This document shows, one piece after another, positions 11,670 to 22,877 of a stretch of 64,000 nt of DNA. Origin of the DNA: Pisolithus tinctorius (taxonomy: Eukaryota > Basidiomycota > Agaricomycetes > Boletales > Pisolithaceae); NCBI GenBank assembly GCA_024663395.1, contig JANFAH010000054.1:310001-374000 (forward strand). The letters run 5' to 3'. Below the pieces are notes generated by a model. The model was not told the origin of the DNA and made no database searches. It worked only from the letters and a program-made list of their open reading frames with translations. The number at the start of each line of letters is the position of its first letter. Position 1 is the first letter of the stretch. The translations under genes and the position numbers were made by a program.

Positions 11670-11865
11670 AAGATCGTGGTGCCTAAACCATACAATAACG
11701 GTTAGCTACGAGTTGGCGACTTGCGATTGCACTGCGAATGTACGTAGATGGTACGCAGCCCAGCGCTCACCTGTCAGTGTTAACGAGGTGGTTGAGACAA
11801 ACAGCCCTGGCTGTGTACTGTGACGAGTATCATGGTGTTTGTTACTAAAGCGCAACCGCACGTAA

Positions 11866-13080
11866 ATGGAACAGAACATGTCGCTCCCCGCTGATCTACC
11901 CAGCAGACAAGTGCGTATCCTTGTTCGAATCAGTTAGTGAACAGACCTAAGTAACGCAGCAAGCTGGTCAAGAAGACTTTGACAGACTGCTGCGACTTGG
12001 TTCACGTTATTGCATAAACTTTGGGTGGCTCGTCGAGCGAGACGAAACTAGAGTCGTTCACGGCAATTACGCTACCGTATATCAGGGGATACTGCAGCCA
12101 GAAGGTAGGAGGATAGCGATCAGGACTATTCGCCAATGGAAAGAAGAAGACGACGGCAGAAAGGTCTGTAGTTAACGTATATCCCCTGCTTTTGCTGAGG
12201 ACCGTGGTAGCGGATGTTACGGGAGGTATACCTCTGGTGTCAACTCCGTCACAAGAACATTCTTCCGTTGTTGGGTATTACCACCGCATTTGACAACACT
12301 ATCTCGATAGTGTCACCTTGGATGGATAGAAACGCCCTCCAATACGTGCAAAATCGCACCATTGATCCTCGTCCTCTGGTAAGCCCATGGAGTATCAGTT
12401 GGCTGTTTCGTCATCGATTCAAGTTCAGATTCTGGGAGTAGCTAAAGGATTATGTTACCTCCATAATCATCAACCACCAGTATATCACGGCGATGTGAAA
12501 GGCGTGAGTAGCTTCATTTACTGTTTCTGGTTTCGGTTTGCAGATCTCTACAGCAGACCAACATCTTGATATCCGACGAAGGACAACCGCTTATCACGGG
12601 TTTTGGCCTTTCTCGTCTTGCCAACTCTGCGTTTGACTTGGCTGTCGAGGATCCCTATAGGGGTGGTACTCTACAGTGGATGGCTCCGGAGTACTTGAAT
12701 ACCGGCAACGTGACTGCCGAAGCTGATGTATGGGCATTCGGGTTAACTGCGCTGGTAGGTTTCAAGTTACCCCTTGTTGATAACCCCATCGACCACCGTA
12801 CTCTGCACAGGAACTTTTCACCGGTGAAGTGCCTTTTCATGATACCCGCAATGTTGCCAACGTGGTAAACCGGATCATGGGAGGGCAACTACCACAACGG
12901 CCCAGGAACAAGAGCACTGGTTCTCGTCTCACAAATAAATGGTGGCAAATATGCTCTTTGTGTTGGAAACCTGATCCGCCACTACGGCCCACGATGTTGC
13001 AGATTGTGGAGATGATTGTTGGTGCCGAGAGCCGTGCTACTTTGTCCTCCCACTCCCATTCATGGTTGCTGACAAGGTAG
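11866..13080 (+). CDS. TKL-like protein kinase fold, probably a pseudokinase
   Basis: Six exons (11866-11910, 11960-12163, 12211-12378, 12429-12503, 12557-12754, 12811-13080) give 319 residues. The fold is clear: glycine-loop region GNYATVYQG, the LRHKNILPLLG helix, YHGDVKGTNILI, MAPEY, and the DVWAFG helix, ending in a WKPDPPLRPTM C-lobe block. The fungal HGD form of the HRD loop is normal for this expanded family. The VAIK lysine, however, is Arg (RIAIRTIR) and the DFG aspartate is Gly (ITGFGLS). Both ATP/Mg-binding residues are therefore replaced, which suggests a pseudokinase. There are no extra domains. Confidence 0.8.
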
Positions 13081-13344
13081 TTGTTTCTGAGAAGATACTA
13101 CGTATTACCTCGATCGAACTTGGTACATACTCTTTGGCTGTGCTTCCGGTAATAATTAATACTGGGGTAGTTCCAAAACCGGTCAAGTTCCGGGGGGAGC
13201 TGTTTGCCCGAGGATGGGCCGAGAAGTCTCAATGCTTAACTTCGGGACGCCCGTCTGGGCGGTCTACTACATACCTCCAAGGGAGATTCCCGCGATATCC
13301 AGCCCGTCCCACTCATACCGTTTATACCTTGTCGGGAGTAAATT

Positions 13345-15186
13345 ATGGTTGTGGAAAACTTTAGTGAGCTGTTGGGATACGTTTCCATAGGTTGTTGGCT
13401 CGGGGCACAGTTCCCGTGAGTTTCCACTTTTCTTCATTCGACCTACGGAGAGTGGATGGATATTCCGCAGGCAAATTCTCGAGAACATAAAGCAACAGTC
13501 TTGCGAGGGTCTTGCGCTCCCCTTCCTGTTCAACTGGATGCTTGGTGATGCATCCAATCTCATCGGCTGCCTCCTCACGCGCCAGCTACCCTTCCAGGTA
13601 TGCTTCTACTCTGTATGCTTCGGCCAGCACGTAGGCAATTGATCACCACAGACGTATCTCGCCATGTACTTTTGCTCTGTGGACTGCTGCATTTTGTGCC
13701 AGTATTTCTACTATGGAGGTGGTCCAAAGATCCCTCCGAATAGTTATGCTTACCCCCGTTCGCGTTCAACATCCCTCGTTCGACCACATTCTATTGATGC
13801 TTCCCATTATCGAACACTATCCGCCGTTGCTGGTAGTGTAGCGGCAGCCGCGGCGCTCGCTGCTCACTCAGACCCCCGTGCAGAACATAGGCATCCACGC
13901 AAGGATGAGGACGGAGAACAATTTCTTGGGGAACACACCCCTTCGCACATGTCTATGGAGGTGCAAGATGAAGTGGACGATGCCGTTCTTTCTGCTCTTT
14001 CAAATAGCTTTCACTCAGACAGCGGAAACAGGAAGCGGGTCTCTTGGAGCCAGGAACGCCACGACCGCCATCCGAATTGCCAAAGACGCCCGGTATCACC
14101 CGTGGTGCACGCAACACGTTCTTCCCTACACATAACACCGACGCAAATTGAGTCTACAGCGCTAGCGAGAGGTAGACAGCCACAACGCGACGTAGGCTTG
14201 GAGCAAGAGGAAGAAGAACAAACTCGCCAAAGAACAGGGTCCCGTGCCAGTCGACGCAGTGCTGGTATGATTTTCCTCAGCGTTTGGGCGTTGTTCGGCA
14301 TCAGTGGACTGGCTGGCAGTCAATTTCGGCCGATATCATCAGGAAGCACTGGCATCGGGACCGTTCTGGCGTCGAAGTCTGCAATTTCCCCGGTGGCACA
14401 GCTGCCTGCTGCCCACAATTTGTTATTCAGCTCACATTCATCTATTTATGCACAGCCGCCGACGATACTAGAAGGGGTCGCCCCCCATATACATGTGCAG
14501 TCTGAAGGGTCTTCACCCTTCGAACGTGTAGTTGGACGAATCTTCGCTTGGTTGTGCACCACCCTCTACCTTACTTCCCGACTACCGCAGATATGGAAGA
14601 ACGTCAGTATTTTCTTGCCGTCCGGCGTATAACAGACTGAGCTCTGCCTTTTTTAGTATGTCCGGAAGTCTGTCGAGGTCAAGCAACCAGTTGTATTGTT
14701 CAGAATTGAGTAATATCTCATAAGATGTGATAGGGCCTATCCATTTATCTCTTCGTGTTTGCATTCCTCGGCAACTTCTTTTATGTCTGTTCGATTATGA
14801 CCTCTCCAAATATCCGGTTACCGCCCCCCGCCTCTACGGAATTCGTGCGCGAGAGTATACCGTACGCAACGATTTCAATGCACTACTTGGTCCAGTTACT
14901 CACGATATCCGCCAGGTACCTGTTGGGCAGTGGCGGAACTTTCATCTTCGATATCGCTATCATCATTCAGTACTTACTCTACAGAGGGAGGCATCCGCGT
15001 ACTACGATGCGAAGCCGAGGAAATTCGGTTTTGCATAGCACTGCAACTGCAGAGGAACAAGCGGCACTTTTGAGAGCGGACGCACTTGCGCACTCATATG
15101 CTGAACGGAGTTCGAGCATCACTGCCAGGGGGCAGACAAACCGGAACTCGATGCTGGCAGGCGTCAATGAGACTGCCGGTGTCTGA
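13345..15186 (+). CDS. PQ-loop vacuolar membrane transporter (YPQ1/PQLC2-like)
   Basis: Six exons (13345-13415, 13471-13597, 13652-14602, 14657-14677, 14734-14861, 14916-15186) give 522 residues. Two PQ-loop repeats are visible: GAQFPQILENIKQQSCEGLA near residue 25 and YLTSRLPQIWKNYVRKSVEG near residue 345, each in a bundle of hydrophobic helices, plus the family block YLLGSGGTFIFDIAI. A long polar, Ser/Arg-rich loop of about 250 residues separates the two halves and must face the cytosol or lumen. Ypq proteins export basic amino acids across the vacuolar membrane; substrate here is inferred from family only. Exon 4 is 21 bases. Confidence 0.85.
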
Positions 15187-15378
15187 GGTCACGTACGCAT
15201 GCTAGACTGTGTCTTAGGATATGGACATGTATTTTTACAAGCTACTACACACATGGACTTCGCATTGAGAAAGCTCCGACATACTAGTACTCGATTAGTC
15301 ACGTGTTCAGCACTTCCTGAGTGAACTCTACCACTAGTGCTTCACTGGAAGTGTGGCACAACTCAACAACCTAATTCT

Positions 15379-16606
15379 ATGACGCAGCCCCAACCAGATC
15401 ATTTAGTATGGCTTCGAAATCTTATCAGATTCACGGGCTAACCCCATGAACGCCTTTCTTTCTCGATATTAGCGTACACTTGTCTTAGACTACCTGTGCC
15501 ACAGTTGCTACACGAAGACTGCACAGGCACTCTTCAAAGAGAGTGCTGTGAGGCATCTCGACAGGGACGGAAACGAAATCCTTTCCGAGTCAGGGAAGAT
15601 GGAGAAAACCTCCTCCGAATTGAGCGACGACGTGATACGGAGTATCACTCTACGAGAATGTATGCACTGGTCTTTCCTATGCAGCATCCTACGTTTGTCT
15701 GGTCCATGAAACATGTCGTTGACCGTGCGGTTTCAGGCATACAGACGCATATTTTGTCCGGGAGGGTGGAGGAAGCCATCCTTTGCCTAAACGAACACTT
15801 CCCAAGGGTGCTGGACGAGAGTCTGGAGGACGAGGCCGACAACGCCTTCTCCGACGATGCATCGGACAATCACTTGCAGTATAGAAAAACTACTGTCAAC
15901 CCTGTCCATCTGTCCCTGAACCTTCGCATTCTCGCCTTTATAGAAGCATGTCGGACACTTCCGCTGAGTTATCCAGCTTCGACCCGTGACTCAATGGTTG
16001 CGCACTCCCCGCCTCCGGCAAGGTCTTCGAATTGTGATCCTGTCGATGAGGAAAGACGTCAAACCGAGTTGCTGACCCGAGCACAGAAACTGTATGCTCA
16101 GGTGAATTCGCTCCGGAAACCAGCAGATAGGACAATTTACGAGAAGGAGCTGATGAACGTCGGCGGACTGCTTGCTTACAAAGTTCCCGAGAAGAGCCCC
16201 GTAGCAAAGTACCTCTCGCAACAACGTCGTGAGCTGGTCGCCGAACAGGTCGATTGTGCGATATTATGTACGCGTATTGGCTTTCTATTACCACTGCTAA
16301 TCTAATGGGCTTGCTATAACAGATAGCATGGGTATGCCTGTTATTTCCAACGTGGAGCTTTCAGTGCGTTACACCCACTGTTTGTGGTCCACTTTGCACA
16401 CGATGAGGTCTAGGCTTCCGCCAAAGTCTCGCTGGCCAGCGGGTGTGTCACTGCTACCGATTCTCAATGACCGGACCTCTGCAGGACTGGAGAAGGAGTC
16501 CCTCGAAGTAAGCCAGTTTTCGATTTGTTCCACTGACTTGAGCTCATTGACCTTCGCCAAGATTCCGCCCTTTGATTTGCAACGCTTCTTGAATACGAAA
16601 ACATGA
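15379..16606 (+). CDS. LisH-CTLH-CRA domain protein (RanBPM/GID8 family)
   Basis: Five exons (15379-15405, 15473-15659, 15737-16267, 16323-16507, 16562-16606) give 324 residues. The N-terminal LisH helix pair is TLVLDYLCHSCYTKTAQALF, followed by the CTLH segment THILSGRVEEAILCLNEHFP and CRA-like helices including LNLRILAFIEACR and GGLLAYKVPEKSPVAKYL. The combination is found in subunits of the GID/CTLH ubiquitin ligase and in RanBPM. The SPRY and RING parts of other subunits are absent, so it is a scaffold-type member. The last intron (54 bases) is in frame and could be retained, which would add 18 residues. Confidence 0.8.
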
Positions 16607-16809
16607 TATGATGGCTTGGAAACGACTCCTGTATCGTTTCATAGTCTCGTCGCTCGTATCATAATATTATCCTATTAATACTTTTCGATACATCGAAATG
16701 GCCTCGTACGCGGAGCATGTTACATTCTCTCACATGTTCTCATGATCGACATACGTTCCAATGCGTTTGAACCCACAGTACATGCACGCGCCTCGAATAC
16801 CAGTATCTT

Positions 16810-17970
16810 TTATGTGATGATCCTAACGTCTTTCCAACGTCCACGGTTGACTTCAGCGAGCAAAGTGGGTGCAACGGGGCACCCCCTCAGGCCAAGTACC
16901 TGGAGATGACGCAGCTTATACCATGTCATGCTCATCAGGATGTGGTTTCCTCTGGCAGAAGAACGGCCGAGCCAATCGTTGTATGATAAATCCAGAAAGA
17001 CGAGAAGTGGGCATATGGTAGGCAGTCTTTGCAACGGAACTTGATAAGGAATGTTGAGGAGGGCTAGGTGCGTGATAGTTGGTGGGAGCGCGAGAAAAGT
17101 CGGTACTGTCAACAACGTGGATACGAAACAGAGCATAGTTAGAAGTGCTGGCTCTGTACCGAGGGATTGAGTATCATCCCATGTATCTTCAACATCGTCA
17201 TTGCACTCCTCAGTTGTAGCAAGGTGCGCTGAGGATCCATGTACAGTTTCTCCCGGCCTCGCATCTTCCATCGTCTTTTGAAACCAGTCCCGCCGCAGCG
17301 ATGCGTAAGGACCAACCACGATCAGGTCACCAGTAGCTGACCAGTGCCCATCGCAGAGTGCTTCAAGTTCGGATACACTTAGTGGCATATGCACAGCTGC
17401 GTAGCGCATCAAAACTCGCCGTAGGTGCACCGGGATGCCCGGGACTAGGTCGACGAGATCCACACCCCCACAGGTAGCGAGAATAAGGTGGATACACAGT
17501 TGGGTCAAAGGAGGGAGAGTGACGGAATGGGCGTGGTCGTGTGGGCTTGGCATGTTGATTGGGCACTCACAAAGAATGGGTGCGAGGGCCATTTCACGCC
17601 ATGCAGGCGTATTCTTATCAAAGCCTTCGTCACCAGAAACGCCCTCAATGTTAGTAGCCTTCGAGGTGGGTGACGATTGCATTCGCCAACTCCGGGGAGC
17701 TTTAGGACCTGCGATGCGTGAGTCTCGCTGCTGATGAGATCGGTCACTGGCGTCGGGGGATTGGTAGCTGAAGATCACATCGAAAGGGAGAGTGGGTTGA
17801 TTGTGAGCAGTGGCCGACGGTGGAGTGGTTGCGGGTGACCGCTGCAGATTTCGGGCACGCCGAAAATGTTCACCCCTTACAGAAGGGACCAAGTCAGGTT
17901 TTGCACCACTCGAGGTGGGTGACTTGCCTGAGGTCCCGTAATATGGTATTAACTTGACCCCTTGGTCCAT
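16810..17970 (-). CDS. Leucine-rich-repeat-like protein of unknown function
   Basis: One exon, 386 codons from the Met at 17970; an earlier in-frame Met at 18057 would add 29 residues. The first 130 residues are polar and disordered-looking. The rest is hydrophobic with an LRR-like rhythm (THLALLNIPY, CPLLVFLDLSYNDWLG, LRHLQVLGLRGCPVAP), reminiscent of F-box/LRR proteins, but no F-box is visible. Trp and Pro content is typical of fungal orphan proteins. I do not recognise the family. It converges on the LisH-CTLH gene with 203 bases between stops. Confidence 0.6.
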   Translation of the reverse strand: MDQGVKLIPYYGTSGKSPTSSGAKPDLVPSVRGEHFRRARNLQRSPATTPPSATAHNQPTLPFDVIFSYQSPDASDRSHQQRDSRIAGPKAPRSWRMQSSPTSKATNIEGVSGDEGFDKNTPAWREMALAPILCECPINMPSPHDHAHSVTLPPLTQLCIHLILATCGGVDLVDLVPGIPVHLRRVLMRYAAVHMPLSVSELEALCDGHWSATGDLIVVGPYASLRRDWFQKTMEDARPGETVHGSSAHLATTEECNDDVEDTWDDTQSLGTEPALLTMLCFVSTLLTVPTFLALPPTITHLALLNIPYQVPLQRLPTICPLLVFLDLSYNDWLGRSSARGNHILMSMTWYKLRHLQVLGLRGCPVAPTLLAEVNRGRWKDVRIIT

Positions 17971-18277
17971 CACTGCGTGGAGTATCGAGCGATGGCATCT
18001 ACTGTGATCAGGGGCACTACGGGAGGAGTCCTGTCTATTTCGAGTTGCAACTTGCACATATCACGTACAGCTCGAAGTTGATCACACGCGGTATCAAACC
18101 CGTCTCAGGCAATATCATGTTCGTTTCTCATAGAGCATACGCAGCCGGGATTAGTGTAAGTGATGACGTCGGATTCATGCCAGCATACTCATAAAGGAAT
18201 TTTCTACAAGCCTGCCCCCTCCTAGTGCACATATGACGCCAGTAGACGCACACCCACGAAGTAAATCGTGCAGGAAC

Positions 18278-19478
18278 TCAGTTCATCTGCCGGATGAGCT
18301 TGTTGATGTTAGTCTCCCGGTTACCAAAATCGCCACCCTGGACAAAATGCTTGAACTTCCGTTGTCTCCAACCGCCAGTGGGGTTCGACAATTTAAATGG
18401 CCAGAGGAAATTTGTTGCCTGAAACACACGATCATTAAAACGAATGACGCAATTGTGAGGGAGCGCACCTGTTTAAAGTTAGGGCCTGCGGTAGCAACTT
18501 CGTGAACGAGGTCCTCCACACAGAGGATATCATATTTGCCCAGCTTCTCCTCGATGACGGCGTTGTTGGTAAGAGGGATACGTTGTTTGTCGACCTTGCC
18601 GTAGCCACGCTTGTAAATCAGTTCCCGAATAGACTTGAGGTTCGGCTCGCTGCAACGTCCCTAAGACCTCAAAATAATGCATACCCAAAGACCTGCCTCA
18701 CCCGTATGTGACATAGGGCTCGATTAGCCGCAGCATCTGTTGAGTTGCCCTGGTGACTTTCACGAAGACACCATTATTGATCTGCAGAAGACGTAGGAGC
18801 TGAAGGATCTTGCGGGGCTTTGGTGCGATATTGTTGATACTATCCACGAATCAGAGGACAGAGTGCCACCAAAGAACTGTATACTTACCCGCGAATGCGG
18901 ATGACGAAGTAAACTTTTGGTTCTGCAGGGACATAGAAGTCGCCAGATGACCGTGCAACTCTCTTCAGCCTAATCTCCTCTCTCTCTTTTTCCAAATATT
19001 CCTTCACATAAGCCTCCGCCCTCTTGAAAATCACTTTGCGCTTCGCCTTGGCTGCCTGAAAAATAATTTTTGGATTAATTTCGAGTGGAAAAGAAAAATT
19101 GGAAGGAAATATAAGTCAGTCCCGAAAGATGGTTAATTTGCGAGGCAACACGGTAGAAAAAATACTACTAGCCGTTCGACGATTGAATCGTATGCATCAC
19201 GATGGAAGGAATGTGTGTGGAACCAAACTTTAACTTACCTTGCGAGCAGCTGAGGCTGCAGCAAGACGCTCCTCCCGTGCCTTCTCGTTCTGCTTGCGCC
19301 TTTTGAGGAGGGTCTCGGGGACTTCAATATCCTACGACAGGAACGTCAAGAGATGTGGCAATGAGGCTACGACCGCCGATTGACTAACCGTGACCGTGGG
19401 GACACTTTCAGGGTTCACGCCATTAGCCAGCAATCCCTATACAAGTTTGAGCTCTACTCACGTTGTTGAGGGCGCCAT
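18278..19478 (-). CDS. RPL7: 60S ribosomal protein L7 (uL30)
   Basis: Seven exons: 19478-19462 (17 bases), 19404-19389 (16 bases), 19331-19239, 19055-18889, 18839-18702, 18649-18469, 18418-18278, giving 250 residues, the normal length. The N-terminus starts MAPSTTVPTV and continues with [18 protein letters not shown]; the uL30 core has [16 protein letters not shown] and [18 protein letters not shown]. The end [16 protein letters not shown] is characteristic. It binds 25S rRNA in the large subunit. Six introns in a ribosomal gene are usual for this lineage. Intron 3 (19056-19238, 183 bases) is about three times longer than the others and appears to host a snoRNA. Confidence 0.95.
19111..19205 (-). 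ncRNA. Putative box C/D snoRNA in RPL7 intron 3 (snR39b-type guide)
   Basis: On the minus strand a C-like box GTGATGC (19200-19194) and a D box CTGA (19119-19116) lie 74 bases apart inside the long RPL7 intron. One base before the D box is a 13-base antisense element, ACCATCTTTCGGG, whose complement on the plus strand (19121-19133) is the highly conserved large-subunit rRNA stretch CCCGAAAGATGGT. The fifth base upstream of the D box pairs with the G of that stretch, equivalent to yeast 25S Gm805. Yeast snR39 and snR59, which target a base two positions away, also sit in RPL7 introns. The box C is imperfect and no good terminal stem is seen. Confidence 0.6.
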
Positions 19479-20565
19479 CGCCTGTCTTGAAGTTGATCAC
19501 CGGGTGTGCTGGACGGTGTCGGACACTTGGCAGAGTTGCTGTGGCTGCTAACTATATAGTATTAGTCATTTAATCCCACGACTCGTAGATACCCACCCCT
19601 AACCCTCCCACGTACTAAATGCAGAGCTCGGGGCTGTTCGGTCTCCAACTCCGAAGACTTTCAGATTATTGCTGAGAACACATATGTAGTACGAGGCAAT
19701 GGCAATTTGAAGTAAATCTAACTTTTTTGTCTTCTGGTGCACCAAGAAACGAAGCAGAGCAGAAACTACATAGTCACCTCCATGAGAACCATGTCATTCA
19801 TGACAGCATCTTGAGATCCAACTGTGGGTAATAGATGGCATCATATACACATGAACATCATGAGTTTACATAATTCGGCCGTGGACACAACGTCTCGTCC
19901 AGCACGCCTTGCTCCCATTCAAGCGGAAAAACACCTCGCTTGCGGGTTGTAACTGTAGGTGGTTGCCTTGAACGGAAATGAGCAAGACTGTTGTAGTTGC
20001 TGACATAACTCAATCCCACGGGTTAGCGCAGCGCTTGGCCAGTTGCTGGTAAGTAGGGGATGTCAATGATCGATGACATGTAAGTTGGCAGACAAAATTC
20101 GTGGTGTCAGGTGTTTGGGATTCTAGGCTTTCTGTCGCCTGCCCCTGTTCTTCCAGGCCACCTTGATCCCCAGAGCTAACACACTGCCATCAGAGTAGTA
20201 CTGAATGCCAAGAGAAAGACCAAGGGTCTTTCCGTGTATGGTAATAATTTCTTTATGTCCATGCCACCGCTTGCTGCCGACCGCCCGGTGCGCTACCGAA
20301 AAAAACTCAAGGACTACTTACAACATGATGGTAAATGAAGGACCCGCAAACATGGAATGTACAAATGCACCGTTCGGCCGGGGACGTGTGCCGTAACCGT
20401 ATCTGATGGTCAGACGAGGGGTTTCTCATTCCGTAACAGGAGCCGTGATTGAGAGGTGGTGAACTGCCATCAGGAACAAGTAATGAGAGGAACCTAATAA
20501 TTGGAAAGCGCCATTTATTCAGTGCCATCCAAGTGCCATCTGTTCTTTCTCCTCCCACCCTCAAC
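19479..20565. other. Intergenic stretch, no gene seen
   Basis: About 1.1 kb between the RPL7 start and the membrane-protein start. All frames are broken by stops, short open frames show no family motif, and no tRNA cloverleaf or repeat is evident. It presumably carries the RPL7 promoter (right of 19478) and that of the next gene. Confidence 0.5.
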
Positions 20566-21924
20566 ATGATACCCTTCATTTTTGAATGGTCGTCGTTGGC
20601 GATCCTAGCGATAGGATTGCTTTCTATACGTCCGTTGAGGGCAACTGCCCAACACACCACAGCTGTCTGTCTCTCGCAGTTTAACTGGGTACGCGACACC
20701 CTTTGTTCTCAGTCGACCGCTTTTTAGACGCGCTCACCACACCACTGGCGTTCAGATGGACAATAGCAAGAACCAGAATCCCTGTCTCGTCGCTGCTTAC
20801 GTGCAAGGCGAGTGTTCCGATGGTCGTACGTTTCTGTTTTGCGTGTCCGGAACATGGTTCAAAACCTCTTTGTTAGAATTTACTGTTGATCCACTGGATC
20901 CTAACACTCACTACGTTGGTCCTTACGTCGACGAGGCAAATCCTTGCGAATGCAGCACTGTAACATACTCCCTCATCAGTGCTTGCTCTATTTGTCAAAA
21001 TCGTACCTACATCGCGTGAGGGTTCTGCGCCACTCAATTGCGCATCGCATTCACTCATTGTGCATTATAGCTGGAGTTCCTGGTCTACCAATTGCTCCAC
21101 GGTTTACCCTGGGTAAGGAGTGCACAAGTTCACTTGATTTCCTTGTCTGACACTTCTGGTAGATACCCAGAGAGCATTCCCAGCGGGACTGCTATACCTC
21201 AGTGGGCTTATCAAGATGTCGTAGTATGTCTCTTTCTCCCATTTTACTCTCCATCGTTCTCACGTCATCAATGCACTGTAGACAACTGATGATTTCAATG
21301 TAACTCTTGCTCAAGCAGTTGGAGGTGAGTGGGGTTTCGGACTATGCTCTCGGTACACTCATAGCCCTCCAGACAATCCCGAATCGACAGCCACCAAAGC
21401 GCCAACCACTGCTACCAGCGTTCCCACCACTACGAGCGTAGCTGCTTCTCTCACTGCAGCGCCGAGCTCGTCTACAACGTCCTCATTCCAACCTTCCTCA
21501 AAGTCCACCAACACAGGCGCAATTGTGGGAGGCGCAGTGGGCGGGGTAGTTGGACTCGCGGCCATAGCCGGTCTAGCTACTTGGCTCTTCCTCCGCCGTC
21601 GCCAGCAGGTAACGCCTTTCAGCGCTGCAGACGGCGGAGTACCGCCCCCAGCGACCAATAGCATGTACATGGGCTCAAGCCCATTCACTTCTCTTGCCAC
21701 TCAACCGAAACTCTATGTGAGTTGTTATGTCGGTGGCGTTATACTATTGCTCAGATGTCGTCTTCCAGGATCCATCTGACCCCAGCACGTTCCCTACCTC
21801 ACCGCCCTCCCCGACTATCCAAACGAGCCCTTCTAATGGTCACCAAAACCTGTCTATCCACTCTAACTTATATGCCTCTCAAAGCGGGCGTCCTGGTGGA
21901 TATAGCGGTGTTCCCGAACTTTAA
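20566..21924 (+). CDS. Secreted-ectodomain single-pass membrane protein, Ser/Thr-rich
   Basis: Eight exons (20566-20688, 20756-20825, 20877-21015, 21071-21112, 21163-21223, 21282-21324, 21373-21716, 21769-21924) give 325 residues. A signal peptide (residues 1-30, hydrophobic ILAIGLLS) leads into a Cys-containing ectodomain with several Asn-X-Thr/Ser sites (CQNRTYI, FNVTLAQ). A Ser/Thr stalk follows, then one membrane helix (GAIVGGAVGGVVGLAAIAG) with a basic stop-transfer LRRRQ and a polar tail. This layout is widespread and unnamed in mushroom genomes. Function is not known; a cell-surface role is inferred from topology. Confidence 0.75.
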
Positions 21925-22877
21925 CAGGTCATCTGCTTCGACGCCTGACTTCCTACTGTCCTGATCGTCCAAATTGTCTCGGCCTCGGGTGTTCTGGATG
22001 CCACGTAGTACTCTTCCGGTGGTTCCACAGGGGATGTTGTAGTTTATACGTTCATTCTACGGAATTATTGATTGATTATGCTGCCGTATATGTTCGTGTC
22101 TATGGATGAAACGCTACGGAGTGGGCAACTTGTGGCCACCCGACTACCACCGCCACTGCCCAGACTGCCTGCCAAGCAAGGCATGCAAGACAGCTGTTCC
22201 ATTCCAGGTACTCATGCCCCAAGCAGTCATGGCAGGGACAGCCGCTATGCACGAATTTGCCCAAATTGAGAACATCTGGAATCCGTGATGTGCTTTACGA
22301 CGGCACTCTAAAATTTATTCAAGTAACTACACAATGTAGAGTATCCCAACAGGTGCTTCCATTGCCACTCCTCCCTCTCCAACAGACTAACAGTGACTTA
22401 CCCTCAATGTATGTGGGTATCCATGCAACGATCCTGGATATGCATGTGCTACGGGTGTCGGTACACCAGGTGACTGAGGACATCCACGGAGGAACCAGAA
22501 TGTTCAGCCAAAGAGCGCACCGTGAGCATTCTTATCTGAGGCGCTTCGAGATGAAGGATTGCCAGAGGAGCTAAGACAATCGAACATGTGGTTGCGTGCG
22601 CCTGGGTGTAGTTGTTAAAAGATGAGAAACCGAGTAAATGGCCCCGCTGTTGATTTCTGGGCCGGATTTAGGGCTGGCACGAGGTTTAGTAGTTTTGTTA
22701 TTCACTTGACCTATTAGGAAAGCACCTACTACTGGTATGAGGCTATCGATCTCCTATACCTGGCGTTCTCGCATTGGCTATGGCCTGGTATCGTTGTCCT
22801 TGAATGATTAGATCCGTCCCACATATCAAGCGCCAGGTCACGGTCCTTCTTCGTTATCTTCGTTGACTCCACGCACG
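21925..22877. other. Intergenic stretch with possible gene remnants
   Basis: Between the membrane protein and the reductase. From about 22072 to 22574 two overlapping frames on the plus strand are open for 60-105 codons, one with clustered Cys/His (WPPDYHRHCPDCLPSKACK near 22130-22190), but I cannot join them into a convincing gene. The remainder is AT-rich with no feature. Confidence 0.35.
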
